The notes under the pieces were generated by a model that did not search any database, was not told the DNA's origin, and saw only the letters and a list, made by a program, of their open reading frames with translations. Positions 1 through 5,658 of a stretch of DNA of 5,658 nt are shown piece after piece (position 1 is the stretch's first letter; the number at the start of each line of letters is the position of its first letter). The stretch is from Defluviicoccus sp. GTDB lineage: Bacteria > Pseudomonadota > Alphaproteobacteria > MPNO01. Location: NCBI GenBank assembly GCA_028820945.1, contig JAPPHW010000166.1, positions 1 to 5,658 of the forward strand, read 5' to 3'. The translations under genes were made by a program, and so were the position numbers.

Positions 1-223
1 CCGGGCAGATCGCCTCGCACAGCTTGCAGGCGATGCAGCGCTCCTCGCCGTTGGGATAGCGGCGAAGCGCGTGCTCGCCGCGGAAGCGCGGGCTGAGCGG
101 GCCCTTCTCGAAGGGGTAGTTGACGGTCACCTTGGGCTTGAAGAGATAGCGCAGCGTCAGCGCCATCCCCGAAAGGAGCTCGGTCAGAAAGAGCGCGCGG
201 GCGGAGCGGTCGAGCAGAGCCAT
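1..223 (-). CDS. nuoI: NADH-quinone oxidoreductase subunit I, N-terminal part (cut by left edge)
   Basis: This is the peripheral-arm subunit of complex I that carries two [4Fe-4S] clusters (N6a, N6b) and passes electrons from NuoG towards the last cluster, N2, at the quinone site. 74 codons are present. The segment [20 protein letters not shown], followed by [20 protein letters not shown], is diagnostic of NuoI: the four cysteines of [12 protein letters not shown] give three ligands of one cluster and one of the other. The second cysteine motif lies beyond the window edge. The N-terminal part ([18 protein letters not shown]) is the amphipathic/hydrophobic helix that lies against the membrane domain. 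The ATG at 223 shares its A with the TAA stop of nuoH (TAATG) and is preceded by AGGGG seven bases upstream, so the start is well supported. Only the gene end is missing; nothing suggests it is broken. Confidence 0.96.
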   Translation of the reverse strand, partial: MALLDRSARALFLTELLSGMALTLRYLFKPKVTVNYPFEKGPLSPRFRGEHALRRYPNGEERCIACKLCEAICP

Positions 224-1242
224 TACCGTACCCCTATCGGCGCCGTGCCGGTCGCCACCAGATAGCCGGCGACAAGCACCAGCCAGAGCAACGATCCCGG
301 CAGAAACACCTTCCACCCTAGCCGCATCAGCTGGTCGTAGCGGTAGCGCGGAAAGGTTGCGCGGATCCAGAGGAAGACGAACAGGCAGAACGCGACCTTG
401 GCGCCGAACCAGATCACGCCGGGGATCCAGTTGAACGGGGCGACGTCGAACAACGGCAACCAGCCGCCGAGGAACAGCACCGTCGTCATCGCGCTCATCA
501 GGATCATGTTGGCGTATTCGCCGAGGAAGAAGAGTGCGAAGGTCATCGACGAGTATTCGACGTTGTAGCCCGACACCAGCTCGGCCTCGGCCTCAGGCAG
601 GTCGAAAGGCGCGCGGTTGGTCTCGGCGAGGGTCGAGATGAAGAACATCACGAACATCGGCAACAGCGGGATGCAGAACCACAGCCCCTCCTGCGCCTTG
701 ACGATCTCGCTCAGGTTGAGCGAGCCGACGCAGAGCAGGACGCTGATGATCACGAAGCCGATCGCCACCTCGTAGGACACCATCTGGGCGGCCGAGCGCA
801 GCGCGCCGAGAAAGGCGTATTTCGAGTTCGACGCCCAGCCGGCCATGATGATCCCGTAGACGCCGAGCGACGAGATGGCAAAGAGATAGAGGATGCCGAC
901 ATTGATGTCGGCCAGCACCCAGCCTTCGTCGAACGGGATCACTGCCCACGCGATCAGGCTCAGGATGAAGGTCAGCATCGGAGCCAGCAGGAACACGACG
1001 CGATTCGCCCCGACCGGGACGATGGTCTCCTTGAACAGGAGCTTGAGGCCGTCCGCGACCGGCTGGAGGAGGCCGAGCGGTCCGACCACGTTCGGGCCCT
1101 TGCGGAGTTGCACGGCGGCGATGACCTTGCGCTCCGCGTAGGTCATGTAAGCGACGCCGGCGAGGACCGGCACGACGATGGCGACGATCGAAAGAACGAT
1201 CAGGACCGTCGGCCAGACATAGATGGCGAGGAAGCTATCCAT
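223..1242 (-). CDS. nuoH: NADH-quinone oxidoreductase subunit H (ND1-type membrane subunit)
   Basis: This 339-residue integral membrane protein joins the peripheral arm to the membrane arm of complex I and forms much of the quinone-binding chamber and the E-channel. Family signatures are intact: [20 protein letters not shown] at residues 35-54, [16 protein letters not shown] at 57-72, and [20 protein letters not shown] at 207-225. The last includes the acidic cluster E217, E219, E221 implicated in coupling. About eight hydrophobic helices can be seen, for example at 10-34, 82-103, 117-136, 155-173, 188-205, 234-262, 273-293 and 313-331. The length is normal for the family. The ATG at 1242 overlaps the end of nuoG by 8 bases (ATGGATAG). 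GGAGG lies about 15 bases upstream, which is too far for a good Shine-Dalgarno, so coupling to nuoG translation is likely. Confidence 0.98.
   Translation of the reverse strand: MDSFLAIYVWPTVLIVLSIVAIVVPVLAGVAYMTYAERKVIAAVQLRKGPNVVGPLGLLQPVADGLKLLFKETIVPVGANRVVFLLAPMLTFILSLIAWAVIPFDEGWVLADINVGILYLFAISSLGVYGIIMAGWASNSKYAFLGALRSAAQMVSYEVAIGFVIISVLLCVGSLNLSEIVKAQEGLWFCIPLLPMFVMFFISTLAETNRAPFDLPEAEAELVSGYNVEYSSMTFALFFLGEYANMILMSAMTTVLFLGGWLPLFDVAPFNWIPGVIWFGAKVAFCLFVFLWIRATFPRYRYDQLMRLGWKVFLPGSLLWLVLVAGYLVATGTAPIGVR
231..235 (-). promoter_or_regulatory. Ribosome binding site of nuoI
   Basis: AGGGG on the minus strand, seven bases before the nuoI ATG and lying inside the last codons of nuoH. It supports the start that overlaps the nuoH stop by one base (TAATG), an arrangement typical of coupled translation. 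Confidence 0.6.
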
Positions 1243-3298
1243 CGGTGCCGGTCTTCGCCTCCGCCGGCGCGAGGAAGGCCCGCGCGCACGCGGCCATCGT
1301 CTCGGACGAGCGTGAGATCGGATCGGTCATGTAGTAATTGTCGACGACCGTTCCGAACGGACCCGGATCGGGGCTTCCGTCTTCGCCGAAAGGCTCCCAG
1401 GGTGCCGTCTCGGCCGATCCGATGCCGGCGAAGACGGGGCTGATCTCCGCCATCCGTGCACGCACCTGGTCGACGGTATCGCAGGGAAGCGGCTTGCCGA
1501 GGGCTTCGGACAGCGCGCGCAGAATGCGCCAATCCTCGCGTGCCTCGCCCGGCGGGTGCACGGCGCGGGCGGTCCGCTGCGGGCGGCCCTCGAGATTGAC
1601 GAAGGTCGCTTCTTTCTCGGTATAGGCCGCGCCGGGCAGGATCGCGTCGGCCCGCATCGCCCCGGCGTCGCCGTGGTGGCCCTGATAGACGACGAACGCT
1701 TCGCCCAGCTTGGCGGTGTCGAGCTCATCCGCGCCGAGCAAATAGACGAATTCGATTTCGCCGTTCTCGGCGCCCGAGAGGATACCCTCGACATCGCGCC
1801 CGCCCTCGCCAGGGACGAGGCCGAGGTCGAGCGCGCCCACTCGGGCGGCGGCGCGATGCAGCACGTTGAACCCGTTCCAGCCGCCGCCCGCCACGCCGAA
1901 ACGCTCGGCGATGGCGCGGACCGTCCCGAGGACGCGGGCCCCGTCGGCGCGGGCGAAGGCCCCCTCGCCCAGCACGATCATGGGTTTCTCGGCGGCGTCG
2001 AGGACGGCGCAGAACGCGTGTTTCCCGGCCGCGATATCCGTCAGCAATGCCGCGTCGTTGCCGAGGTGGTCATAGCGGTAGGTGAGGTCCGCCGGCTCGC
2101 CGATCAGGCCGACCGGGAACCCGCCCATCGCGTGCCGCTTGCGCAGCCGCGCATTGACCAGCGGCGCCTCCCGGCGCGGGTCGGCGCCCACGATGAGACA
2201 GGCGTCGGCCTCCTCGATCCCGGCGATGGTCGTGTTGAAGAGGTAGCCCGCGCGCGCGCCGCTCGTCAGCTTGGCGCCTTCCTGCCGGCCGTCGATGTGC
2301 CGCGTGCCGCGTGCCGCGAACAGGTCCTTCAGCATCGCCATCGCCTCGCAATCGGCGAGGTCGCCGGCGATGGCGGCGACACGGTCGGGCGCGGCCTTGT
2401 TCATCCTGTCGGCCACCGCCGCGAGGGCTTCCGCCCATGTCGCCGGACGCAGCTTGCCGTCCTTGCGAAGATAGGGCGTGTCGAGGCGCTGGCGGCGCAG
2501 CCCGTCGCAGGCGAACCGCGCCTTGTCGGAGATCCACTCCTCGTTGATGTCCTCGTTCAGCAGCGGAATGACCCGCTGTACCTCTCCGTCCCTCGAATCG
2601 ACGCGGATATTGCTCCCCACCGCGTCCATCACGTCGATGGATTCGGTCTTGGTGAGCTCCCAGGGTCGCGCGTTGAAGGCGTAGGGTTTCGAGGTCAGCG
2701 CGCCCACCGGGCACAGATCGATGATGTTGCCGGAGAGCTCCGAGGTGAGCGCCTTCTCGACATAGGTGCCGACTTCCATGTGCTCGCCGCGCCCGGTGGC
2801 GCCGAGCTCCTCGACGCCGGCTACCTCGGTCACGAAACGGATGCAGCGCGTGCAGTGGATACAGCGCGTCATATGGGTCTCGACAAGCGGGCCGAAATCC
2901 TTGTCCGGCACCGCGCGTTTGTTCTCGGCGAAGCGCGAGCGGTCGAAACCGTAGGCCATCGCCTGGTCCTGCAGGTCGCACTCGCCGCCCTGGTCGCAAA
3001 TCGGGCAATCCAGCGGGTGGTTGATCAGCAGGAACTCCATCACCCCCTGGCGCGCTTTCTGCACCATGGGGGTGTTGGTCCTGATGACCATGCCGTTGCC
3101 GACCGGCATCGCGCAGGACGCGATGGGCTTGGGCGAACGCTCCATCTCGACCAGGCACATCCGGCAGTTGCCGGCGATCGACAGGCGCTCGTGATAGCAG
3201 AAGCGCGGGATCTCGATGCCGGCCTCTTCGCAGGCCTGCAGGACGGTGATCCCGTCCTCGACCTCGATCTCGGTGCCGTCGATGGTCAGTGTGGCCAT
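1235..3298 (-). CDS. nuoG: NADH-quinone oxidoreductase subunit G (75 kDa-type Fe-S subunit)
   Basis: This is the large 687-residue Fe-S subunit of the NADH dehydrogenase arm. The N-terminal ferredoxin-like domain holds the [2Fe-2S] cluster N1b (C34, C45, C48, C62). Cluster N5 has its unusual His ligand (H94, C98, C101, C107, in [14 protein letters not shown]). Cluster N4 is bound by C146, C149, C152 and C196 (CIHCTRC, then DLCPVGAL). From about residue 215 on there is a degenerate molybdopterin-oxidoreductase-like domain without a cofactor. The only cysteine soon after C196 is C264, so the extra N7 cluster of E. coli/Thermus NuoG is absent, as in mitochondrial and alphaproteobacterial forms. 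The ATG at 3298 opens directly into [16 protein letters not shown], the expected N-terminus; upstream GCGAGAA is a modest ribosome binding site. It starts 21 bases after the inserted small gene and overlaps nuoH by 8 bases. Confidence 0.98.
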   Translation of the reverse strand: MATLTIDGTEIEVEDGITVLQACEEAGIEIPRFCYHERLSIAGNCRMCLVEMERSPKPIASCAMPVGNGMVIRTNTPMVQKARQGVMEFLLINHPLDCPICDQGGECDLQDQAMAYGFDRSRFAENKRAVPDKDFGPLVETHMTRCIHCTRCIRFVTEVAGVEELGATGRGEHMEVGTYVEKALTSELSGNIIDLCPVGALTSKPYAFNARPWELTKTESIDVMDAVGSNIRVDSRDGEVQRVIPLLNEDINEEWISDKARFACDGLRRQRLDTPYLRKDGKLRPATWAEALAAVADRMNKAAPDRVAAIAGDLADCEAMAMLKDLFAARGTRHIDGRQEGAKLTSGARAGYLFNTTIAGIEEADACLIVGADPRREAPLVNARLRKRHAMGGFPVGLIGEPADLTYRYDHLGNDAALLTDIAAGKHAFCAVLDAAEKPMIVLGEGAFARADGARVLGTVRAIAERFGVAGGGWNGFNVLHRAAARVGALDLGLVPGEGGRDVEGILSGAENGEIEFVYLLGADELDTAKLGEAFVVYQGHHGDAGAMRADAILPGAAYTEKEATFVNLEGRPQRTARAVHPPGEAREDWRILRALSEALGKPLPCDTVDQVRARMAEISPVFAGIGSAETAPWEPFGEDGSPDPGPFGTVVDNYYMTDPISRSSETMAACARAFLAPAEAKTGTDG
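2297..2317 (-). repeat. Three perfect tandem copies of a 7-bp unit inside nuoG
   Basis: The plus strand reads GTGCCGC three times in a row. It encodes NuoG residues 328-334 (AARGTRH), in the degenerate molybdopterin-like domain. Because three 7-bp units make 21 bp, the array is in frame, but gain or loss of a single unit would shift the frame. It is probably a chance product of GC-rich codon use. Confidence 0.7.
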
Positions 3299-3319
3299 GG
3301 TTCTCGCGCCGCGCCCGAT

Positions 3320-3502
3320 TCATTCACCCCGGGACGATTTCTCCGTGTCCGATTGCCCGGATGAAGCCGAAGAACCCTCGTCGCCTTCCTTGCTCTTCGC
3401 CGACGTCGGTGGAATCCGGGGCGGGTCGCTCTCGGGCTTGTATCCGAATTTTTGGTCGATTCTGTATCGGCGCCCGCGCTTGGGTGGACGGTTGTCAGCC
3501 AT
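3320..3502 (-). CDS. Small basic, Pro/Ser-rich, probably disordered protein; partner of the DUF6338-like gene
   Basis: A 60-residue protein of unknown function. The N-terminal third is strongly basic (RPPKRGRRYR at 5-14). The middle has GYKP at 20-23 followed by proline pairs at 27-28 and 31-32. The C-terminal third is a Ser/Gly/Glu/Asp-rich tail (residues 35-60). There are no cysteines and no membrane segment, and the composition predicts intrinsic disorder. It looks like a true gene: GGAG sits six bases before the ATG, the ATG overlaps the stop of the upstream gene by 8 bases (ATGGCTGA), and it fits neatly before nuoG with a 21-base gap. From memory, small proteins with a GYxP motif and proline-rich spacer often sit beside DUF6338 genes; this is recollection, not a search. 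It lies between nuo genes but resembles no complex I subunit I know. Part of a lower-GC insert (about 62% GC over 3301-3480). Confidence 0.7.
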   Translation of the reverse strand: MADNRPPKRGRRYRIDQKFGYKPESDPPRIPPTSAKSKEGDEGSSASSGQSDTEKSSRGE

Positions 3503-4097
3503 TCTGATCTCCAGAAAAGACCTTCACGTACCGGTAGTCGTCGGGACGCAACAAGATTCCCGGACTACCCAACTGCTGTTCCACGAATTGGCCCTGGGCA
3601 TCGATCTGCCAAAGCTCCTGAATATAAATGTGTCCGGGCTCCGGATGGGAACTCGCAAAGGAACTTTGACCGAAAATTCCGCCTACCACACTGCCGTCGG
3701 CAAGAACAACCTGTACCCAAATGCCGCTTGGGTGCGAAGCGAAGAAATCGTCCCATGCTGTTCGAGCTTGCGGTGAAATCAGCCTCTTGCTCTCAGCCAA
3801 CCGCAGCAGGCGATGTGCCGCGAAGGGCCAAATCGCGGGGATCACCACCAGCGTCGCCAGCACCAGCAGCCACGCCCCAAACTGGTTTTCCTCGACAAAT
3901 CCGTTCTGGAAAAGCAATTGAATCGGCCAGAAACAGATTGCGAAGTTCAGAAGGCTGAAACAAATCGCCTCGAGGACCCGCTCCTTCAGCAACCGATCTT
4001 TGTCCGCCACAAGAAGGTCGAAGAAATAGAGTGAGATCGCGCCGGGCAGCACAAACAGGGCGAACGCCAGTAGATATTCGATCCTGAGCTCGGGCAT
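3495..4097 (-). CDS. DUF6338-like membrane protein of unknown function, inserted between nuoF and nuoG
   Basis: A 200-residue protein with three predicted membrane helices (about 7-29, 41-63, 73-95) and a soluble C-terminal domain (about 112-195). The positive loops at 30-42 (DKDRLLKER) and after helix 3 (HRLLRLAESKR) put the C-terminal domain in the cytoplasm by the positive-inside rule. That domain carries the pattern I associate with DUF6338: AWDDFF at 114-119, WVQVVLADGSVVGGIFG at 127-143, SFASS at 146-150, IYIQELWQID at 157-166, then GILL and a closing YVKVF. Its alternating hydrophobic strands could form a small beta-barrel, which is inference. The function is unknown. The ATG at 4097 is five bases after the nuoF stop; the frame is open upstream, but that part is nuoF in another frame. 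The Shine-Dalgarno is weak, so coupling to nuoF is likely. GC is about 55%, with AT-ending codons (ATT, CTT, TTT) rare in the neighbours, suggesting transfer. Confidence 0.85.
   Translation of the reverse strand: MPELRIEYLLAFALFVLPGAISLYFFDLLVADKDRLLKERVLEAICFSLLNFAICFWPIQLLFQNGFVEENQFGAWLLVLATLVVIPAIWPFAAHRLLRLAESKRLISPQARTAWDDFFASHPSGIWVQVVLADGSVVGGIFGQSSFASSHPEPGHIYIQELWQIDAQGQFVEQQLGSPGILLRPDDYRYVKVFSGDQNG
3509..3513 (-). promoter_or_regulatory. Ribosome binding site of the 60-residue gene
   Basis: TGGAG on the minus strand, six bases before the ATG at 3502 and inside the 3' end of the upstream gene. It is the best argument that this very small reading frame is translated, and it decides the start. 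Confidence 0.65.
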
Positions 4098-4102
4098 AGC
4101 GC

Positions 4103-5392
4103 CTACGCCGCCGCCTCGCGGCCCGATTTGCGCGCGACGATGCGGCTTTCGACCTCGTCGCGGAAATGCCGCATCAGACCCTGGATCGGCCACGCGGAGG
4201 CGTCGCCGTGCGCGCAGATCGTGTGGCCCTCGATCTCGTAGCTGACGGCGAGCAGCATGTCGATTTCCTCGACTTCCGCGTCGCCGCGCACCAGCCGCTC
4301 CATCACCCGCCACATCCAGCCGGTGCCTTCGCGGCACGGTGTGCACTGGCCGCAGGATTCGTGCATGTAGAACTTCGACAACCGGGCGATGGCGGCGACC
4401 ACGTCGGTCGTGCTGTCCATCACGATTACCGCCGCGGTGCCGAGGCCCGATTTCAGATCCCGCAGCCCGTCGAAATCCATGATCGCCGTGTCACAAAGCG
4501 ATTTGGGGATCAGCGGCACGGAAGAGCCCCCGGGGATGACCGCCTTGAGGTTGTCCCACCCTCCGCGCACGCCGCCGGCATGCTTCTCGATCAGCTCGCG
4601 GAGCGGGATCCCCATCTCCTCCTCGACGTTGCACGGGTCGTTCACGTGGCCCGAGATACAGAACACCTTGGTGCCGGTGTTGTTCTCGCGCCCGAACCCG
4701 GCGAACCAGGACGCGCCGCGGCGGAGGATCGCCGGGACGACGGCGATGGTCTCGACGTTGTTGATCGTCGTCGGGCAGCCGTAGAGCCCGGTATTGGCCG
4801 GGAACGGCGGCTTGATCCGCGGCATCCCCTTCTTGCCCTCGAGACTTTCCAGCAGCCCGGTTTCCTCGCCGCAGATATAGGCGCCGGCGCCGCGATGCAC
4901 GACGATGTCGAAATCCCAGCCCGAGCCGCAGGCGTTCGAACCGATGAGCCCGGCCTCGCGCGCCTCCTCGACCGCCGCTTCCAGCCGCTCGGCCTCGCGG
5001 AAGAATTCGCCCCGGATATAGATGAACGCCGTGTGCGCCCCCATGGCGAAGCCGGAGAGCAGCGCGCCTTCAACAAGTTTATGAGGATCGTTACGTAAGA
5101 TATCGCGATCCTTGCAGGTTCCGGGCTCGCTCTCATCCGCGTTGATGACCAGGTAGGACGGCCTGCCGTCCGATTCCTTGGGCATGAACGACCATTTGAG
5201 CCCGGTCGGGAAACCGGCCCCGCCGCGGCCGCGCAGGCCGGAATCCTTGACCTCCTGGACCAGCGTGTCGCGGCCCCTTGCGAGCAGCGCCCGGGTGCCG
5301 TCCCAGTCGCCGCGTCGCCGGGCTCCGGCGAGCCGCCAATCGTCCTGCCCGTAAAGGTTGGTGAAGATACGGTCCTTGTCGGCGAGCCCCAT
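4103..5392 (-). CDS. nuoF: NADH-quinone oxidoreductase subunit F (51 kDa-type, NADH/FMN subunit)
   Basis: This is the electron entry point of complex I: it binds NADH and FMN and holds [4Fe-4S] cluster N3. It has 429 residues, normal for the family. Visible motifs are the glycine-rich [16 protein letters not shown] (52-67), [14 protein letters not shown] (84-97) and [19 protein letters not shown] (168-186) of the FMN/NADH site. The SLBB-like and C-terminal parts follow, with [15 protein letters not shown] (345-359; cluster ligands C347, C350, C353) and C393 in HTICAHGD. The ATG at 5392 shares its A with the nuoE stop (TGATG), has a good ribosome binding site (GGAGAGGG, six bases upstream) and gives the usual start [15 protein letters not shown]. 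The frame stays open upstream to 5611, but that part is nuoE in another frame. Residues 98-108 are written in unusual AT-ending codons, including TTA. The C-terminus (REAAA) is intact just before the inserted gene pair. Confidence 0.98.
   Translation of the reverse strand: MGLADKDRIFTNLYGQDDWRLAGARRRGDWDGTRALLARGRDTLVQEVKDSGLRGRGGAGFPTGLKWSFMPKESDGRPSYLVINADESEPGTCKDRDILRNDPHKLVEGALLSGFAMGAHTAFIYIRGEFFREAERLEAAVEEAREAGLIGSNACGSGWDFDIVVHRGAGAYICGEETGLLESLEGKKGMPRIKPPFPANTGLYGCPTTINNVETIAVVPAILRRGASWFAGFGRENNTGTKVFCISGHVNDPCNVEEEMGIPLRELIEKHAGGVRGGWDNLKAVIPGGSSVPLIPKSLCDTAIMDFDGLRDLKSGLGTAAVIVMDSTTDVVAAIARLSKFYMHESCGQCTPCREGTGWMWRVMERLVRGDAEVEEIDMLLAVSYEIEGHTICAHGDASAWPIQGLMRHFRDEVESRIVARKSGREAAA
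5068..5104 (-). other. AT-rich codon patch with TTACGTAA palindrome inside nuoF
   Basis: Bases 5071-5104 contain 12 G+C in 34 (35%) within a gene of about 67% GC. On the coding strand the codons for NuoF residues 98-108 include TTA, CGT, GAT, CCT, CAT, AAA, CTT, GTT and GAA, nearly all ending in A or T. The perfect palindrome TTACGTAA (5091-5098) and the palindrome GATATC (5099-5104) lie here, inside a 6-bp inverted repeat (GGATCG at 5085-5090, CGATCC at 5106-5111). The encoded residues ([12 protein letters not shown]) look normal for NuoF. Whether the patch has any role is unknown. Confidence 0.5.
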
Positions 5393-5658
5393 CAGGTGCC
5401 CTCTCCCCGGCCGCCGGACGGCGCGAATTCGGTGAGCGAGGTCCAGTCGCCCACGGGTTCGGACCCCCGACGCCCGATCTGGGAGCCGGGTTCGGGCCGT
5501 TCGCCCGCGCGGAACGCCTTCAGGACGGCGACCGCCTTCTCCGGATCGAGGTCCTCGTAATAATCGTCGTCGATCCAGACGATGGGGGCGTTGACGCAGG
5601 CCCCGAGGCATTCGAACTCGGTCAGGGTGAACTTGCCGTCCCCGGTCGTCTCCCCCAC
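5392..5658 (-). CDS. nuoE: NADH-quinone oxidoreductase subunit E, C-terminal part (cut by right edge)
   Basis: C-terminal 88 residues of the 24 kDa-type thioredoxin-fold subunit that binds [2Fe-2S] cluster N1a beside NuoF. The visible half of the ligand set is the CLGACVNAP motif (two cysteines four residues apart, 17 and 21 in window numbering). It is preceded by [16 protein letters not shown] and followed by [14 protein letters not shown]. The first two cysteine ligands and the true start lie beyond the right edge. The codon at the edge is GTG, which is an internal valine and not a start. After the fold there is a polar tail ([21 protein letters not shown]) of the type I associate with alphaproteobacterial and mitochondrial forms. 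The TGA stop overlaps the nuoF ATG by one base (TGATG), so NuoE and NuoF, which form a tight subcomplex, are translationally coupled. Confidence 0.96.
   Translation of the reverse strand: MGETTGDGKFTLTEFECLGACVNAPIVWIDDDYYEDLDPEKAVAVLKAFRAGERPEPGSQIGRRGSEPVGDWTSLTEFAPSGGRGEGT
5399..5406 (-). promoter_or_regulatory. Ribosome binding site of nuoF
   Basis: GGAGAGGG on the minus strand, ending six bases before the nuoF ATG and lying within the last codons of nuoE. It selects the start at 5392 over the longer open frame that continues upstream. Confidence 0.7.

Larger units (their letters stand above)
3299..4102. other. Low-GC two-gene insert between nuoF and nuoG
   Basis: The interval between the nuoF stop and the nuoG start holds the DUF6338-like gene and its small partner and almost nothing else. 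Hand counts give 331 G+C in 600 bases (55%) for 3481-4080 and about 62% for 3301-3480, against 67-75% in the nuo lines I counted (2341-2460, 4141-4260). I see no transposase, integrase, terminal inverted repeats or target-site duplication at the junctions, so the mechanism of entry is not visible. Both genes are co-directional with nuo and leave the flanking genes whole. Confidence 0.7.

Noticed and set aside
1235..3298. Loss of the N7 cluster in NuoG as an anomaly
   Set aside because: Lack of the N7 ligands is the usual state for alphaproteobacterial and mitochondrial NuoG, so it is lineage-typical, not a defect.
1556..3364. 602-codon open frame on the plus strand, antisense to nuoG
   Set aside because: It lies opposite a fully motif-supported nuoG. 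Its product is His/Arg/Ala/Asp-rich with no recognisable domain, typical of the mirror frame of a GC-rich gene.
3216..3776. 186-codon plus-strand frame spanning the start of nuoG and both inserted genes
   Set aside because: It crosses three supported minus-strand genes and has no recognisable domain. The minus-strand frames have ribosome binding sites and operon spacing.
3299..4102. Insertion sequence or integron-like signature around the two-gene insert
   Set aside because: No transposase or integrase, no inverted terminal repeats and no convincing direct repeat at the two junctions could be found by eye.
4098..4346. 83-residue N-terminal extension of the DUF6338-like gene into nuoF
   Set aside because: The extension is Arg-rich out-of-frame nuoF sequence. 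The protein-like region begins at the Met at 4097, directly followed by the first membrane helix.
4166..5098. 310-codon open frame on the plus strand, antisense to nuoF
   Set aside because: Same reasoning: the complementary strand is an intact nuoF, and the product is low-complexity with no family features.
5393..5611. Longer NuoF with a 73-residue N-terminal extension
   Set aside because: The extension is out-of-frame nuoE sequence. The start at 5392 has a strong ribosome binding site, the TGATG overlap and the standard NuoF N-terminus.
5656..5658. GTG at the right edge as a start codon for nuoE
   Set aside because: It is the internal valine of the VGETT motif before the second cysteine pair; the N-terminal half of NuoE must lie outside the window.

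Overview
The window is a piece of a GC-rich bacterial chromosome carrying part of the respiratory complex I (proton-translocating NADH:quinone oxidoreductase, NDH-1) operon. Every gene I accept is on the minus strand. In the direction of transcription (right to left) the order is nuoE (3' part), nuoF, an inserted pair of non-nuo genes, nuoG, nuoH, nuoI (5' part). The style of the Nuo proteins (NuoG of 687 residues without the extra N7 cluster ligands, the NuoE tail with a [11 protein letters not shown] segment, and the NuoI run ending in the [12 protein letters not shown] motif) fits Alphaproteobacteria, possibly Sphingomonadales or a relative. That placement rests on remembered family resemblance, not on a search.

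Layout: 5392-5658 is the C-terminal part of NuoE (24 kDa-type subunit, half of cluster N1a). 4103-5392 is NuoF (NADH/FMN site, cluster N3). 3495-4097 is a 200-residue membrane protein that I recognise as DUF6338-like. 3320-3502 is a 60-residue basic, proline- and serine-rich, probably disordered protein. 1235-3298 is NuoG (clusters N1b, N4, N5). 223-1242 is NuoH (quinone-chamber membrane subunit). 1-223 is the N-terminal half of NuoI (clusters N6a/N6b). The genes are packed tightly: TGATG at nuoE/nuoF, a 5-base gap, an 8-base overlap, a 21-base gap, an 8-base overlap at nuoG/nuoH and TAATG at nuoH/nuoI. No promoter or terminator is visible, as expected inside an operon. No stretch over 300 bases lacks a gene.

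NuoE, NuoF and NuoG form the NADH dehydrogenase arm that passes electrons from NADH through FMN and the Fe-S chain. NuoI carries them on towards quinone, and NuoH forms the membrane foot of the quinone tunnel. The two inserted genes have no known part in this. By hand count GC is about 55% over 3481-4080, against roughly 67-75% in sampled flanking nuo lines. The pair is therefore best read as a foreign two-gene cassette that landed precisely between nuoF and nuoG and is now co-transcribed with them. It is the most interesting item here: an uncharacterised membrane protein with a conserved-looking cytoplasmic domain, translationally coupled to a tiny disordered partner.
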